Positions 12,890-24,121 are shown, numbered from the stretch's first letter. The stretch: 64,000 nucleotides of DNA from Siderastrea siderea (GCA_964030785.1 OZ034967.1:45878033-45942032); one strand, 5' to 3'. Notes: generated by a model not told the origin, from the letters alone. Numbers and translations: made by a program.

Positions 12890-15800
12890 CTAGGAATAAA
12901 TTGCCACACATTTCTTGTCCCATTCGTTGATCTGTAACGACTTTAACATGAAGTGAGCTACATCTGCTCTCGACACTGATGAGGTGACTTTTGGTACTGA
13001 CTGACCTTCAGTTACCACATAATTATCAGTCGCAGGTCCTGGAAAAAAAATACCTAAATTATTTATGACTCTGGGTGTCCTTACATAGAAGATGGCAAGG
13101 AAAACTATTAGTTATTGGCATTTCATTGAGCACTCTCTGGTCCCTGTTCTACAGAGAAGTCTATTCTTTGGTAACCATTCAGAATTGACAATACCCTATA
13201 ACTCATTTTGGATTAGAATGGCAGTTACTACACTAACAAAAACTACCTACCGCATTTCAACTTCTACTGCTACGCCAAATAAAGTGATTTACTCAATCAA
13301 TCAATCAATCCATCCATCCAACCATTCATCCATCCATCCATCCATCCATCCATCCATCCATCCATTCAGTCCTCTTAGATTAGTTTTAGATTAGTTCAAG
13401 ATATATTGTGTTTTTGTATTTTGTATTTTCTACTTTGAAATTGTAAACATGTGTTAATTCACACTTTGTGCCACAACATGTTTTTAATAAACCTTCATTA
13501 TTATATTATTATTATTATTGTTATTATTATTATCCATTCAACCAACCATCCCTTCAATCAAACAATCAATCGACTGAGAGAGAGCTAGTCCACCTGTAAA
13601 AGAACTCATGTTGCAAAGCTGTTAAGCAAATAAATAAACCTTGTTTCGTACCATTTCATGTAGCAGTCAAGATGGTCCATGCTTAGTTTTTGGTCATGAT
13701 GGAGGTAAATGAAAAAAGTTGGGATAGCAACATTCTGTTTTTTTTAAAAATATATTTCGGACTTTATGATTGGCTTTGTTAGTAAATCAATGAAGAAAGC
13801 TGGGATAGCAACTTTCTCAAGCACACTCTCAACGCGCACTTAGAATAAACCACTACAGTTATATAGAGAGATTGAAATCAAGGTTAGCGTCATACCTTTA
13901 GTTAAAATAGGGGGCCTCACAATAGTGTAACGAACATGGGAGTTCATAATCGTGTTCTCCATCAATGCCATGTCGTAAACAAAGGATCTTGCAAGCGGTC
14001 TGAGAAGCTCTACCCATCTGGGGTTTGCTGGATCCTTCTGAGTATAAATCCCAGTCATGCAGACCAGTCTCTCAATTCCTGTCCTTAATTCATTGGGGGC
14101 AAAGGAGAGCAAATACATTAGAGTTCGTTTACTCTTTTAAGACGGATTCCGCTCAACGTTCGAGCAATAAGTGCAAAAAATATTTACCAAAAAACTACTC
14201 ATAGCACGGTAACATTTTAAATGCTATTTGAAACATCTCACTCTAGTTCACTTGCCCAAGTGACCCCGCGATAAAATTCTCAAGCATTCTCAAGAAAATT
14301 AATTTCAAATCTCGTAAAAGTATGCTAAAAACGGGCGCCATTTTGTTTTGAACTGACATGAAGCGTCTTTTTAATTGAAATATGGATAACTTCAAATCCA
14401 ATTTTCTCTCCCGGGGTCAGCTTGGGAGCAAAAGTAACGACAAGTTCTTCTTATCTGTTCTCAAAATGTGACAGTGCTGCAAGTATTTTTTTGGTAACTT
14501 AATTTTTGCACTTACTGCTCGAACGTTGAGCGGAAATCGTCTTAAACTCTAAAGTTATCATGCAAATTCTGCCCACCCTGTTTTCCATGCGTGTGCATGT
14601 CTGACTAACATACCAAGGTTGAGTGGTGACGCTTTTAGTTAATCCATTTTCAGCTTTAGTTACTTTAGACTATTTTGATTTCTGTTTTAGCTGGAACACA
14701 AAAATGCCCGAAAAAGACCAATTCATTATTAATTACACACTGAATGAACATGCCACGAGTCGGCAAGATATAATTGACTGCAGTGCATCATCTAAAGTGC
14801 ATCAGACTCTAGCTGACATTAATTTAAATGATCCACCTATGAACGTCGGTCATTCATATATTTGTAATCTAAGTTTTGTTTGTCGTTCAGTGGAATGGGA
14901 AATCGAATTTTCTAACATAAAATTTCAGTGATTTTAAATTGGCAAAAGGAATGTTCCCATAAGCAGAGGAAGAGAGACCCTAGGAACGAGGTTGCAGGAT
15001 GCCCACGGATCAACTGTATGGAAATCTGGTATCAAAAAATGGGGATTAGTTGCTCCCGCAGGGCAACAGTGTTACTGAAAAGCACTGTCAGTTGTGGCAC
15101 TGACTGACGCTTCGACAACACGAGCAGAGGTCACCTTGAGAGTCTAATAAATCTAACGCATGTCATCAGTTGAATGTGTTTATAATTTTGACTCTCCTTA
15201 TTGACCTGATGTTTATTGGCTTGAAACAGAATTGTTCAGTCTAGTTCAATTCAGTTCAGTAGTCTGAACTGAACTACGATTGTAAATGGTTTGAACCCAG
15301 GAGTCATATCATAGGTCGGTAAATTATGATTGTCTAGGTGAGTGTAGTCCTGAGAAGGACTGTTTGTGATGACATTGACTGAGGTTTCAACAACCTGAGC
15401 GGAAGTCATCACTTGATTCTGATAATGACTTCCACTCAGGTTGCTAAAACGTCAGTCAATGTCTTCACAAACAGTCCTTCTCAGGACTACACTCACCCGG
15501 ACCTATGAACTGGGATTAGAACTTGAAGTATGTTTAAATGAAACGACAGTGAAATCAAACTAACGTTTCTTTTAATTACCTTTCCATTGCTGTTATTATT
15601 GCTGTTATAGACTTGGAGTACAGTGTTGTCGGGCTGAAGAAAGTTCCCCAGTGAAAACCCAAACATGACATCACAGCATTCTTCCCCTCAAAGATAGGGA
15701 CTAGGGATTCAGTATCAAACACATCTCCCTTCACTACTTCCAGATGATCATGACTGCAAATGCAATATGGTTACTAAGTCAAAAAAAAATCTTAACTGTA

Positions 15801-17215
15801 TCAAGGTGGTTAACTCACGGAAGAAATTTGTTATCACAACACTAGTTAGAAAATTCACCAAAGTTTTCATTCATTCCTAAATGAAAAATACAGACGAAAT
15901 TCTCTGATATCAGGTAAGAATAAAGTACACATAATTCTGAGAAAGAAGATGTTCCCAATAAAACTGTTTCAATAGATAAGGCCAAAACTATGCAACCAGA
16001 TGGTGTAAACAAAGAAGATGACTATTAATCCTCTTCATTATTATTATTATTATTGTTATTATTTATTTATTTCTTTTATTTTACTCATGGTAATTTCATT
16101 TCGTCCTACTACTGTAACTGTGTTACTATATATTGTAACGACTATCCGTATTTTCAATAAATCCCCCGAAGAAGGACGGCTTGACTGTCCGAAATATCGG
16201 GAAAACCAACTCGCTCGTCGTTTTTTCTTTGCTGTTTTTTCATTATAGTTTATTTCAGTTACTTTAAAAACAGCAGGATCATGTGGTCATATCTTATAAA
16301 ACTGTGTCATGCTAGGGAGGGAAAGGAGGGGGGGGGGAGAACAATCATTGAATGTACAACTCATGGGAAGGTGGGACTGAAGCCATGACAAAATATTGTG
16401 GTTTTCTTCGCAACCAAAAAATACCAAACCAAATATTAAAGGATTAATACAAATAATGTACAATGTCAAATGAATTATTTTATGCAAATTTTTAAGGGTA
16501 TTAATTTTTGCTCATAAAACTTGTGTCCAGTCCCTGGGTTAAACAAGCCAGGTGGCTCATCAAGGCTGGTACTTAATTCAGGGGTGGTGGGATGTTGACC
16601 ACTAATTTTTTTTACTCACAAAACCCCAACTGAAAATACCTGCCAGTTTCTCAATACACCCGCTCTGCCCCCCCCCCCCCAAAATACAATTCAATACCCC
16701 CCCCCCAAAAAAAGAAAGAAAAAGATAAACTGTAAAACTCATTGGCACCTCCCTATTACCAGGCCAGAGCACTTAACTCCAAACACCCTATTCCCAAATC
16801 TGGGGTATGTTTTCCATTCCAGTGCAAATCCTGACTCGTGTGCGTGACGGTAAATCATGCGTGAGAAACGAATGTGTGGTCTAGAATACATAAAACATCA
16901 TTGAGATGTGATGCATCACCAGAGGGATATGGCAGTGTGCCCTGAGATATATAGACAGCATTTAATTGCTAAAATTGTTACTTACTTTTATAAACAACAA
17001 CTTACTTACAACGTAGGTTACGCTAAAATTTAGATACGGTCAAAGCACCTATACAGATCATCGATACATAACCTCAGTTTGAACTTATCCGGGCTTCTAA
17101 CGACAGCTGTCACTGAATGACCCTTTCCCAGAGCCTGTTGAACCACTTGCAATCCAGTTGGTCCCGAGGCCCCGCAAACTGCTAGCTTTGGAAAGCGAAG
17201 GGCAGCCTCAGCCAT
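12890..17215 (-). CDS. BLVRB-like: NAD(P)-binding reductase, biliverdin reductase B/flavin reductase-like (copy A)
   Basis: Complete four-exon gene: 17215-17073, 15753-15580, 14083-13896 and 13038-12890 (TAG stop). It totals 654 nt and 217 residues, close to the roughly 206 of vertebrate BLVRB. The N-terminus has the Rossmann dinucleotide-binding loop GASGPTG at about residues 16-22, then a VVRSPDK segment. Later blocks match the family: EVVKGDVFD, the conserved VRPP segment in exon 3, and SRADVAHFMLKSL near the C-terminus. Enzymes of this family use NAD(P)H to reduce flavins or biliverdin in the cytosol; the substrate here is unknown. Exon 1 ends at a weak GTTATG donor. The exon 3 acceptor (TTAAG) was chosen because it keeps phase with exon 2. 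Exons align one to one with copy B at 17328-21862 on the other strand. Confidence 0.85.
13295..13366. repeat. (CAAT)n/(CATC)n microsatellite
   Basis: Tetranucleotide array, first CAAT and then CATC units, in intron 3 of the minus-strand reductase gene. A TTA-rich microsatellite lies close by at about 13500-13533. Confidence 0.9.
13708..13818. repeat. Short direct repeat pair
   Basis: Two copies of a segment of about 30 bp containing GTTGGGATAGCAAC or GCTGGGATAGCAAC lie about 75 bp apart, just downstream (minus strand) of reductase exon 3. Confidence 0.55.
14136..14546. mobile_element. TIR element, 411 bp, with 44-bp inverted ends
   Basis: Ends begin TTTAAGACG and match as inverted repeats over about 44 bp, including CCGCTCAACGTTCGAGCA, with two or three differences. 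ACTCT precedes the left end and follows the right end, a possible 5-bp target duplication. There is no ORF. It sits only about 50 bp from exon 3 of the minus-strand reductase gene. Confidence 0.8.
15310..15508. mobile_element. Foldback (MITE-like) element, about 200 bp
   Basis: The left arm (15310-15405) and right arm (15423-15508) are inverted copies that share AGTCCTGAGAAGGACTGTTTG and a GACTGACGTTT-like core. Related single arms occur at about 15090-15130, 5570-5600 and 59290-59450, so this is a dispersed family. Confidence 0.75.
16148..16200 (+). other. Penelope-tail-like hairpin motif
   Basis: Reads CCGAAGAAGGACGG then CTGTCCGAAATATCGG. The form is NNGAAGA, stem, GAAA, as in the hammerhead-like ends of the Penelope-like elements elsewhere in the window, but CTGA has become CCGA. 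Probably a decayed element end in intron 1 of the minus-strand reductase gene. Confidence 0.35.
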
Positions 17216-17327
17216 CACTCATCAATTTGGTAGAATAACAATCACATTTGGTGTAATCATACACGAAATACAAATAATCAACAATGTCGCAATACGTTCC
17301 GCTGATCGAACAGCGGGGAGGGAAATC
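17216..17327. promoter_or_regulatory. Shared divergent promoter/5' UTR region between the two reductase genes
   Basis: The start codons of the two reductase genes point away from each other with only 112 bp between them. This interval must hold both 5' UTRs and the core promoter, unless untranslated exons lie further away. I saw no clear TATA box or named factor site. Confidence 0.6.
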
Positions 17328-20300
17328 ATGGCAGCTGAATTGCTATTTCCCAAGTTGGTAGTATTTGGTGCTTCAGGTCCTATGGGACGTCTGGTCGTAC
17401 AGCAGGCGTTACAGAAAGGCCATCTAGTTTCTGCTGTTGTCAGAAGTCCGGAGAGATTCGACATCAAGTGAGTGTTACAAACGCCATAATTTATGCATAG
17501 ATGTGATTACGGTCGATCATCTCTCATTCTCTGTACTCTTGTACTCGTTCGCATTCAAAATGCTACAAATCATGTCAGCATGTTAAGGGTCGACTACTGG
17601 GCAACCCGATTATTTAAACGGCGTTTAGACATGGCAAAAGACCGTCGACCCGTTTTACGTCTTTTAGTGTAGGCCCTGTATAGAAAGGTTTCGACGGCGA
17701 ATAACAGACTAAAGGTCTTTAAACAGTCTCTGTTCTTAACCATACCTAACTTAGTCTTCGTTTGAATGATCGGCCCAGTCAGTTTAGAAGTAAAATAAAT
17801 CACTGTCTGGAGGTTTTGTACAAAAGGTAAAACATGTATGCAAATTTCCATAGATATATATATATATATGGTCATTATTATGCAAGTTCTTTTCTCTTAT
17901 AAATCCCTGACGTTCTGAGAAAAATGATAATGTTTACATGAAAATTACCACGAGTTACCTACAGTGAACATGCATGGGCTCTTCCAGATCATTTCGCTGT
18001 TGCAAAACAAAACGAAACTTCGACGTCTAATGTCTATTTGCTTCTCGTTTTATTTTGCGTGATGCCCGCTTCGATGAAATAACGCGAGTCACGAAAATGT
18101 CCAGTGTTTATGAATACCGTGTGGCACTAAAGTTTTACGGATTCTACTTTTTGCGATTTGTGCTTTTTTTCACGATCCACAAAGAAAGGTCCCGTAAAAA
18201 ATATTTTCTCCGAAAAATTTACTCCACCGTCGAAATTATATAACATTACATTTACATTTAAATGTAATGTAAAATCGTGTTGGTGCCCTGATTTGCCTAA
18301 ACGTCTCTTTCGTTCAGAAACAAAACGAACTTAGAAACAAACCAATAAAAAAGAAACGAAATTGCAGTTGCTACACTGCAAGTGTTTAGCTGCTACAAGC
18401 TTTACAGAAAAGGATCGTCTGAAGGTACTCCACTGATCAACTGTTATCGTATTTCACATCTGCATGTTGTTCACCTGATCATGAATCTCGATTGCATATA
18501 CTCGGATAATAACGAAGAAGTTCGAATTCCAGTTGACCGCGACTGCGACTGAAAATCGCAAAAATTAATGCCTAGCAAGAAAAACCAGTTTTTCCCAACG
18601 GCAAATATTACTTCCCGCAAAACACAAAAACTCGCCCATTCGCAAAATTAAACTCCCGCAAAAATTTAGTGCTACACGGTAGTTAAAGATATATTGTACA
18701 ACAACAACAGCTTTAAAATTTTTCACTGTTTTCCGGGATCTTTTCCGAGGTTAAGAATATTTAAAATCGACGTTTCGATCAGTTTCACTGATCTTCTTCA
18801 GGCTGTTGTTAAAAATGACAATATGGCGGATTGTTTCTCATGTTCAGCTTGGTAACCGCACCAATAAATCGTGACTACTACACGACGTATGTGAAAAAAG
18901 GGCGGGAAAATGTAACGAGGCCTGTTAGGTAATTTTACATTTGTGATACTTCACTGACTATTACAGTCTCCCTCACGATCGAAGAAGGAGTTCAGGATTG
19001 ATTTCCACGTTTCAACATGGTCAAAATTGTTAAGCACTTTCATTCCGCGGTGCTTCTGTCGCAGTGATTCAATTCCTTCGAGAGCCTTCCTTTGTCTCAA
19101 CCCTCTCTCTGTCGCTACGATTTTTGCGTTTGTCCAGTCAATACTTCTTTGGCACTCAATAGTGTGTCGTGCTAGGCCTCCATCTTCTTTGCCCATTCGT
19201 CTTTCGGCCGATAGAGTGTTTCCTTTTTGAAGGTCTTCATTTGTTAATCTGACTTTGTCCATGTGTTCTTTCTTTCGTGTTTGGAACAGGCGCCATGTCT
19301 CTCCTACATACACTGAATTCTGGCAGGTACACGGAATCTTATATACAACACATTTCTGCCTTTCACCAAGCGGCTCTTGACATGTACGTTTAATCTCTTT
19401 GATCTTTCTTCCAGGCTTGAAAGCAACTCGAAAAGAGTGTCGGTTAGCAGTTCTCCTGAACCGCTCAGACAACCCTTTTAAATATGGTATGGTCACGGCT
19501 CCACGACTTTCCTGTTCTTCCTGTTCTTTCTTGTCTATCTGTTGATGTCTTTGCTCCATAAACCTTCTCACGGTCTCTCTTGGATACCCATTCGCTACAA
19601 ACACGTCTTCGATGTTGTTCAATTCTTCTGCTAGGCGTTTTTCATCACATAACATTACATAACGTTACATTTTCCCGCCCTTTTTTCACATACGTCGTGT
19701 AGTAGTCACGATTTATTGGTGCGGTTACCAAGCTGAACATGAGAAACAATCCGCCATATTGTCATTTTTAACAACAGCCTGAAGAAGATCAGTGAAACTG
19801 ATCGAAACGTCGATTTTAAATATTCTTAACCTCCGAAAAGATCCCGGAAAACAGTGAAAAATTTTAATTTCTTAAGATGAGAGGTGAAAGTTTCAGAAAT
19901 AGGAACAACAGCTTTGTTATACAATGTTGGACCAGTTGCGCTAACAAATTAACAATGCTTTTTTTACAATGGAAACAGAGTTGAGCTTTAGGCCTGTATT
20001 ACGGCTAGTTTTTAAACCTATTGCTAATGAAATGAGATTTTCTTTATTCCTGTTTTGTCTCTTTTGATAAGGCATGAGAACCTAGAAGTTATTAAAGGAG
20101 ATGTATTCAACTCAGAGTCACTAGTTCCCATCCTTGAAGGCAAAGATGCAGTGATATCATGTCTTGGTGTTCATGGCACAAGCGTCTTTCGACACACTAC
20201 GCTGTACTCTGAGACAATGAAATCAATTTCATCTGCGATGGAAAAGTAAGTATTTTGTAAGAAGTCCAGTAAGCTCCCTGATGTAACCAGAGACTGGCAA

Positions 20301-21862
20301 TGGCGTCAGTTTGTTGTGATCATTCGATATCTGCACTGTTTCCACTTTGCTCCAATTGGCACCTGTTGGGTGTTTCTTCAATTTGTCTCAATAGTCAAAG
20401 TTAAACAAACGAAAACAATGGAATTAGCGTGCAATAGTGCATAATAATTTAGCATCTATTTAACGGGTCAAGTAAAATCTCTCAAAATATACATGTATGA
20501 CCTATAAACTCGCCACGAGTTCCCCAGTAGCTGAGTGGTTAGAGCATCCAACCGGCACCTGGAAGGTCATGGGTTGGATTGCCGAGTCCAAGAACGCAAG
20601 TCCCATGTTCGTAACATAGTGAACACCATATCTTTGTTATAACGTGCTTGCTTTCAAGATTTTATGTCAGTAGGAGTGTGCTGTGAACATTCCCTAAGCT
20701 GATCCTGTATTTCATTTACAGGAGTAATCTGCAGAGAATAGTGTGTGTAACATCATGGGGTACTCGGAAAGAACAAGGAAACCCAAAACTTATGGAGTGG
20801 TTTTTGAAGCCAATTGTGATGGCGGGATTCATCCATGACATGGCACTGATGGAAAGCATGTTGATGGAGTCAAAGCTCTGTTACACTGTGGTGCGTCCTC
20901 CAGAGTTAAAAAATGGTAAGTAGACTTGTTATCACCCAGGGCACTGCATTTCATGTTTGGTGGCGAGATAACCTCACCTGGTGGCCAGGTGGCGAGGTGA
21001 CTTGTGGTGGCAAGTCTTCCTGGTGGCGAGATGACCGTAAACCTTGATAAAAGGAATTCTTTAATAACGCTCCTACCTTAAGGCGCTATTTATTGCGATG
21101 CTTAGATTTTGCGATTTTGGAAATAGTGTATTTTGCGAATGTTTAATTTTGCTGTGGTAAAAGCAGCGGACGGTGGTGCTTAAGATAACATTCCTGCACA
21201 AGGAATCTGTTTATTGAACATTGCCATCGAATTAACACAAAGTAACGTAGTCTTACAGGGGTCTTTTTCGTCTGTGCTAAAGTGATTTTACCGTTCAGCT
21301 CATAAGAAAGAGACCTCTGTTAGTAGGATTTTTTTGCAAAATGGGGCTTGTGCAACCTAGAAGATAGGGTAACCTTCGCCATTAGAAATTTACTTTGGCT
21401 TTCGCCGAGTAATTATCGCGATCCGGCAAACACTCGCGAAAATTTGTTGCCGCAATAAACAGTTGGTATGAGCGATTTCAAAGATGGTTTAAAGCGATTT
21501 TATTTTCTCGTTATACTCAGTATGTTCCGACCAAAATATGCGCCCTTAGTCAGCGGGCGTACCTTTCATAGTTTCCTATTTTTTGAATAGATTGCCTGTA
21601 CGCTACGCTAGGGTAGCTAAGTGCACGTCCGATATAAAACAAGGTATTTCATTTCCGCTGTTTCTCTCGGTGCATTTATAACGTATTTATGAAATGTGAT
21701 CTTACAGATCCAGGCAAAAGAGACTACACAGTCGTGGAAGGTCAGTTTGTACCTAACGCGCCATGGTCCATACCGCGAGCTGATGTGGCAAACTTCATGT
21801 TGTACTCACTTCAGACAAGCGACTGGGACAGAAAGTGCATGGCCATAGGGAAAAAGACGTGA
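17328..21862 (+). CDS. BLVRB-like: NAD(P)-binding reductase, biliverdin reductase B/flavin reductase-like (copy B)
   Basis: Complete four-exon gene: 17328-17467, 20072-20245, 20722-20915 and 21708-21862 (TGA stop). It totals 663 nt and 220 residues. It has the Rossmann loop GASGPMG near the N-terminus, EVIKGDVFNSESLVP in exon 2, and the VRPP segment in exon 3. The C-terminal block is IPRADVANFMLYSLQ. Exon 2 is 174 nt, the same as in the minus-strand paralogue, and intron positions and phases match, so the two arose by inverted duplication. Intron 1 (2.6 kb) carries a Penelope-like insertion at 18715-19903. Intron 2 carries a tRNA-like SINE fragment. The product is probably a cytosolic NAD(P)H-dependent reductase; the substrate is unknown. 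An AATAAA lies at 22296-22301. Confidence 0.85.
18715..19903 (-). mobile_element. Penelope-like element fragment with inverted tail, 12-bp target duplication
   Basis: A 1,189-bp insertion is flanked by the direct repeat AACAACAGCTTT at 18703-18714 and 19904-19915. On the minus strand it has a GIY-YIG ORF and its 3' tail (down to 18715). A second, inverted copy of only the tail runs from about 19663 to 19903. The two tails (about 200 bp) are near-perfect inverted repeats. Each tail holds a hammerhead-like core (18770-18801 minus, 19779-19808 plus). The reverse transcriptase core is missing, so the copy is 5'-truncated. The right tail extends about 40 bp beyond the left one, with the same extra sequence as in the element at 53790-55726. 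Confidence 0.85.
18951..19655 (-). CDS. Penelope-like C-terminal fragment with GIY-YIG endonuclease
   Basis: 234-residue open frame. The first ~90 residues (GYPRETVRRFMEQR, then VTIPYLKGLSERFRRTANRH and FKPGRKIKEI) match the region that follows the reverse transcriptase in Penelope elements. Residues from about 105 form a GIY-YIG nuclease: VYKIPC, C-x-C, then VYVGETWRLFQTRKKEH. In this family the nuclease nicks target DNA to prime reverse transcription. The helical C-terminus (ARHTIECQRSIDW) also fits. The full-length protein would be much larger, so this piece cannot mobilise itself. It lies antisense in intron 1 of the plus-strand reductase gene. Confidence 0.8.
   Translation of the reverse strand: MLCDEKRLAEELNNIEDVFVANGYPRETVRRFMEQRHQQIDKKEQEEQESRGAVTIPYLKGLSERFRRTANRHSFRVAFKPGRKIKEIKRTCQEPLGERQKCVVYKIPCTCQNSVYVGETWRLFQTRKKEHMDKVRLTNEDLQKGNTLSAERRMGKEDGGLARHTIECQRSIDWTNAKIVATERGLRQRKALEGIESLRQKHRGMKVLNNFDHVETWKSILNSFFDREGDCNSQ
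20525..20598 (+). repeat. tRNA-derived SINE fragment
   Basis: Contains an A-box-like TAGCTGAGTGGTTAGAG and a B-box-like GGGTTGGATTGCC at tRNA spacing, but no complete acceptor stem. It is a decayed tRNA-related SINE head in intron 2 of the plus-strand reductase gene. Confidence 0.55.
20970..21035. repeat. Short imperfect tandem repeat (GGTGGCGAG units)
   Basis: Four imperfect copies of a GGTGGCGAGRTGAC-like unit follow the donor of reductase exon 3. Confidence 0.5.
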
Positions 21863-22481
21863 CGTGGAATTTGATTGATGGCTCGCATTGCTCGGTGATT
21901 GGTTAACACTTTCATAACCAAAAACCCTTGCGGCCCCGCAAGAAACGTGCCTCGTAGAGTATAAATATAAGAGTGTATGGGGACCTTGTGAGGGGAGTAA
22001 AGCATTTCAAGTCACATTCCTAGAGCTCTGTATATAGAAACTGCGTTGGATAGGGAGTAAATTATTTCAATTTGGTATCCGCTAAGTTGATGCAAGGTAC
22101 ATTGTCCACCCAAAAGAGATTTTTAAAAAGCTGACTTGTCAAGATTTAGACCCGTCTTGGACGTCGTACTACTGTCGTCCCGAACTTAATTCATAAATTA
22201 TAAACACATTTAAAGAGGTTGATAAATTCATACAACTCAAGGGAGAGTTTTGTTTTGTTTAGGAGGAGCTGCTATTTGATGTTAAATTCGACCGAAATAA
22301 AACTTGACGCCTGAAATCAAGTCGTGCTACAGTCGAGCCAGCTAGTCTCGGCACTAGCACGATGTTTGAAACAGTCCTTTATAGCCCTTCGCGAATTAAC
22401 AGATTTGGGAATGCAAACATGTGCAGTCGGTTAAAAAATATTAGTATTAGTACTCAATATTGTACTAGTGTTCCGATCGAA

Positions 22482-24121
22482 GGGGCCGATTAAATAGTAA
22501 CCTGCGATCAGGCTCTATTTTCGTTTCGCTTGGTGAAACATTCAGGCGGGACGGGCGAAACGAAAAATAGAGCCTGATACAATTCTTCTACGGAACGTCT
22601 GCCGCCCACTTTTTTTGATTGATTGACATTCAACAAAACAGCCAATCAAAATTTCTTCTGCTTGCACGATCCTCGGTATGCAAATTTCCCATAACGGCAA
22701 TTCGCAGAAAGTCACGTAAATGTCGGCAAAAAAAGAAAATCATAGGCTACGATATATCTTCTAGGCACAAGTACTCAAATTTACACGATTGCTAACTTGA
22801 AGGTTCCGGTACTGTACATGGTTGCTCTGTCTGAGCTGAAACTGAATGAAAATTCAAAACACGACGAGGTTGTGATGTACCAAAATATGCTGCATGCTTG
22901 AATCATTTCCCATTTCAGGTGGTATCTGGAAATATTCTCTTCCCAATTGTACCGATTTTCTGCGTAAAAAACCTTGGACAATTAAGAGAAATACCTTCAG
23001 TTTCATTCTTTAGAATAAAAATATAAGTAAAACCGTTTATAAACAAAGGGGTATTTTGTAATTTAATTCGAGAAGTGATAAATATTTGAAATTAGCAGCG
23101 AATTTTATCTCTAAGCAGCACAGGGCGCAGAGGAGTCAGGGTAGGGTAGCCAAACATTAGTTCACCGTTAAGTTTACCGAATTATCGGTTGACTTGTTGA
23201 TCATTCTTGGCGAAAGATACTTGCTCGTCTGCTGTTCGTTTTGCTTCGTAAGACGCGGAAACAGCCACTACTCTGTTCATGTTATCAATACTAGTTGAAA
23301 GCCGTCAAATGAAAATTCCGCGACACGATGCGATAAAACAGAATACATACTTCACCGTTGCTGTACTTCTCTGCTCCAGGTGAGAGACAGCTTGCGTCAA
23401 ACCGAACGCCATTCTCAGGAGAGAAAGAAATGGTGACAATTCTCCTAGAACGACGAGAATTTATTAGAGCAACACATTTTACTTCGGCAGACTTGTTCCT
23501 TGGTTGTCCCTTGGCGATGGCGGTCGGATCGAAATCTCGTAGACAATTTACTTCCGTTGACAGCTCTATTGTTAAAGGGCCAATCAGATTGCGAGATTCC
23601 GCGGCCAAAATTTGGCCGCCGACATGAACTTCTGTGAGAGATTGTATCAGGCCCTATTTTAGCGAGCGACCAACATAAGAGAATATGAGAGCGATGCTAA
23701 AATTCGGCCTGATCGCAGGTTAATTAAATAGACGAATCTCATCCCGGGCTGAAATTTTAGCCCGGCTAGGCGGGTTGAGATTTCAGCTCGGCTTCCTGAA
23801 CAAATCTTCTTAAAAAGACGTTTGCAATTACATGAAGAGGGCTGATATTTGAAGCCATGTTTCAAAAACCGGCCTGGAAATTTCAGTCCAGTCAAACGGG
23901 CTGAAAAACCTCATTTAATGGCAATCAAATTTCAGCCCTGGCTGAAATATGAACTTGGGCATGTGCACCGCTTGAGTTGCGAATGTAAAACGCTTTTCCT
24001 GCAATTTTTCCCGCCCAATTTTAAACATTGCGCCCGGGCCGAAATTCGCTATGTAATCGCAACAAAATTTCAACCCGGTGGTAGGACCGAAATTTTTTCC
24101 TGGGCTGAAATTCGCTCCTAA
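22482..24121. mobile_element. Older TIR/MITE-like element interrupted by a second element
   Basis: Removing 22498-23722 and one copy of its target duplication joins GGGGCCGATTAAATAG to the ACGAATCTCA and GGGCTGAAATTT-rich sequence at 23732 onward. The start resembles the Harbinger-like end GGGGCCGATTA at 7420. The right part holds repeated inverted GGGCTGAAATTT/AAATTTCAGCCC motifs and ends near TGAAATTCGCTCCT. The right boundary is approximate. Confidence 0.5.
22498..23722. mobile_element. Mutator-like non-autonomous element, 1,225 bp, 9-bp target duplication
   Basis: Perfect 16-bp terminal inverted repeats (TAACCTGCGATCAGGC) are flanked by the perfect direct repeat ATTAAATAG at 22489-22497 and 23723-23731. 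A 9-bp duplication is the usual Mutator-superfamily size. Each end also folds on itself: 22509-22530 pairs with 22555-22577, and 23646-23660 pairs with 23695-23710. Open frames of about 90-105 residues at 23291-23627 match no transposase I know. Confidence 0.85.

Noticed and set aside
13092..13394. 100-codon ORF ending in repeated His-Pro-Ser-Ile
   Set aside because: Its C-terminal half is the CATC microsatellite; there is no splice or domain support.
18055..18243. 62-codon ORF in the reductase intron
   Set aside because: Located inside intron 1 of the plus-strand reductase gene, with no domain or phase-compatible splice sites.
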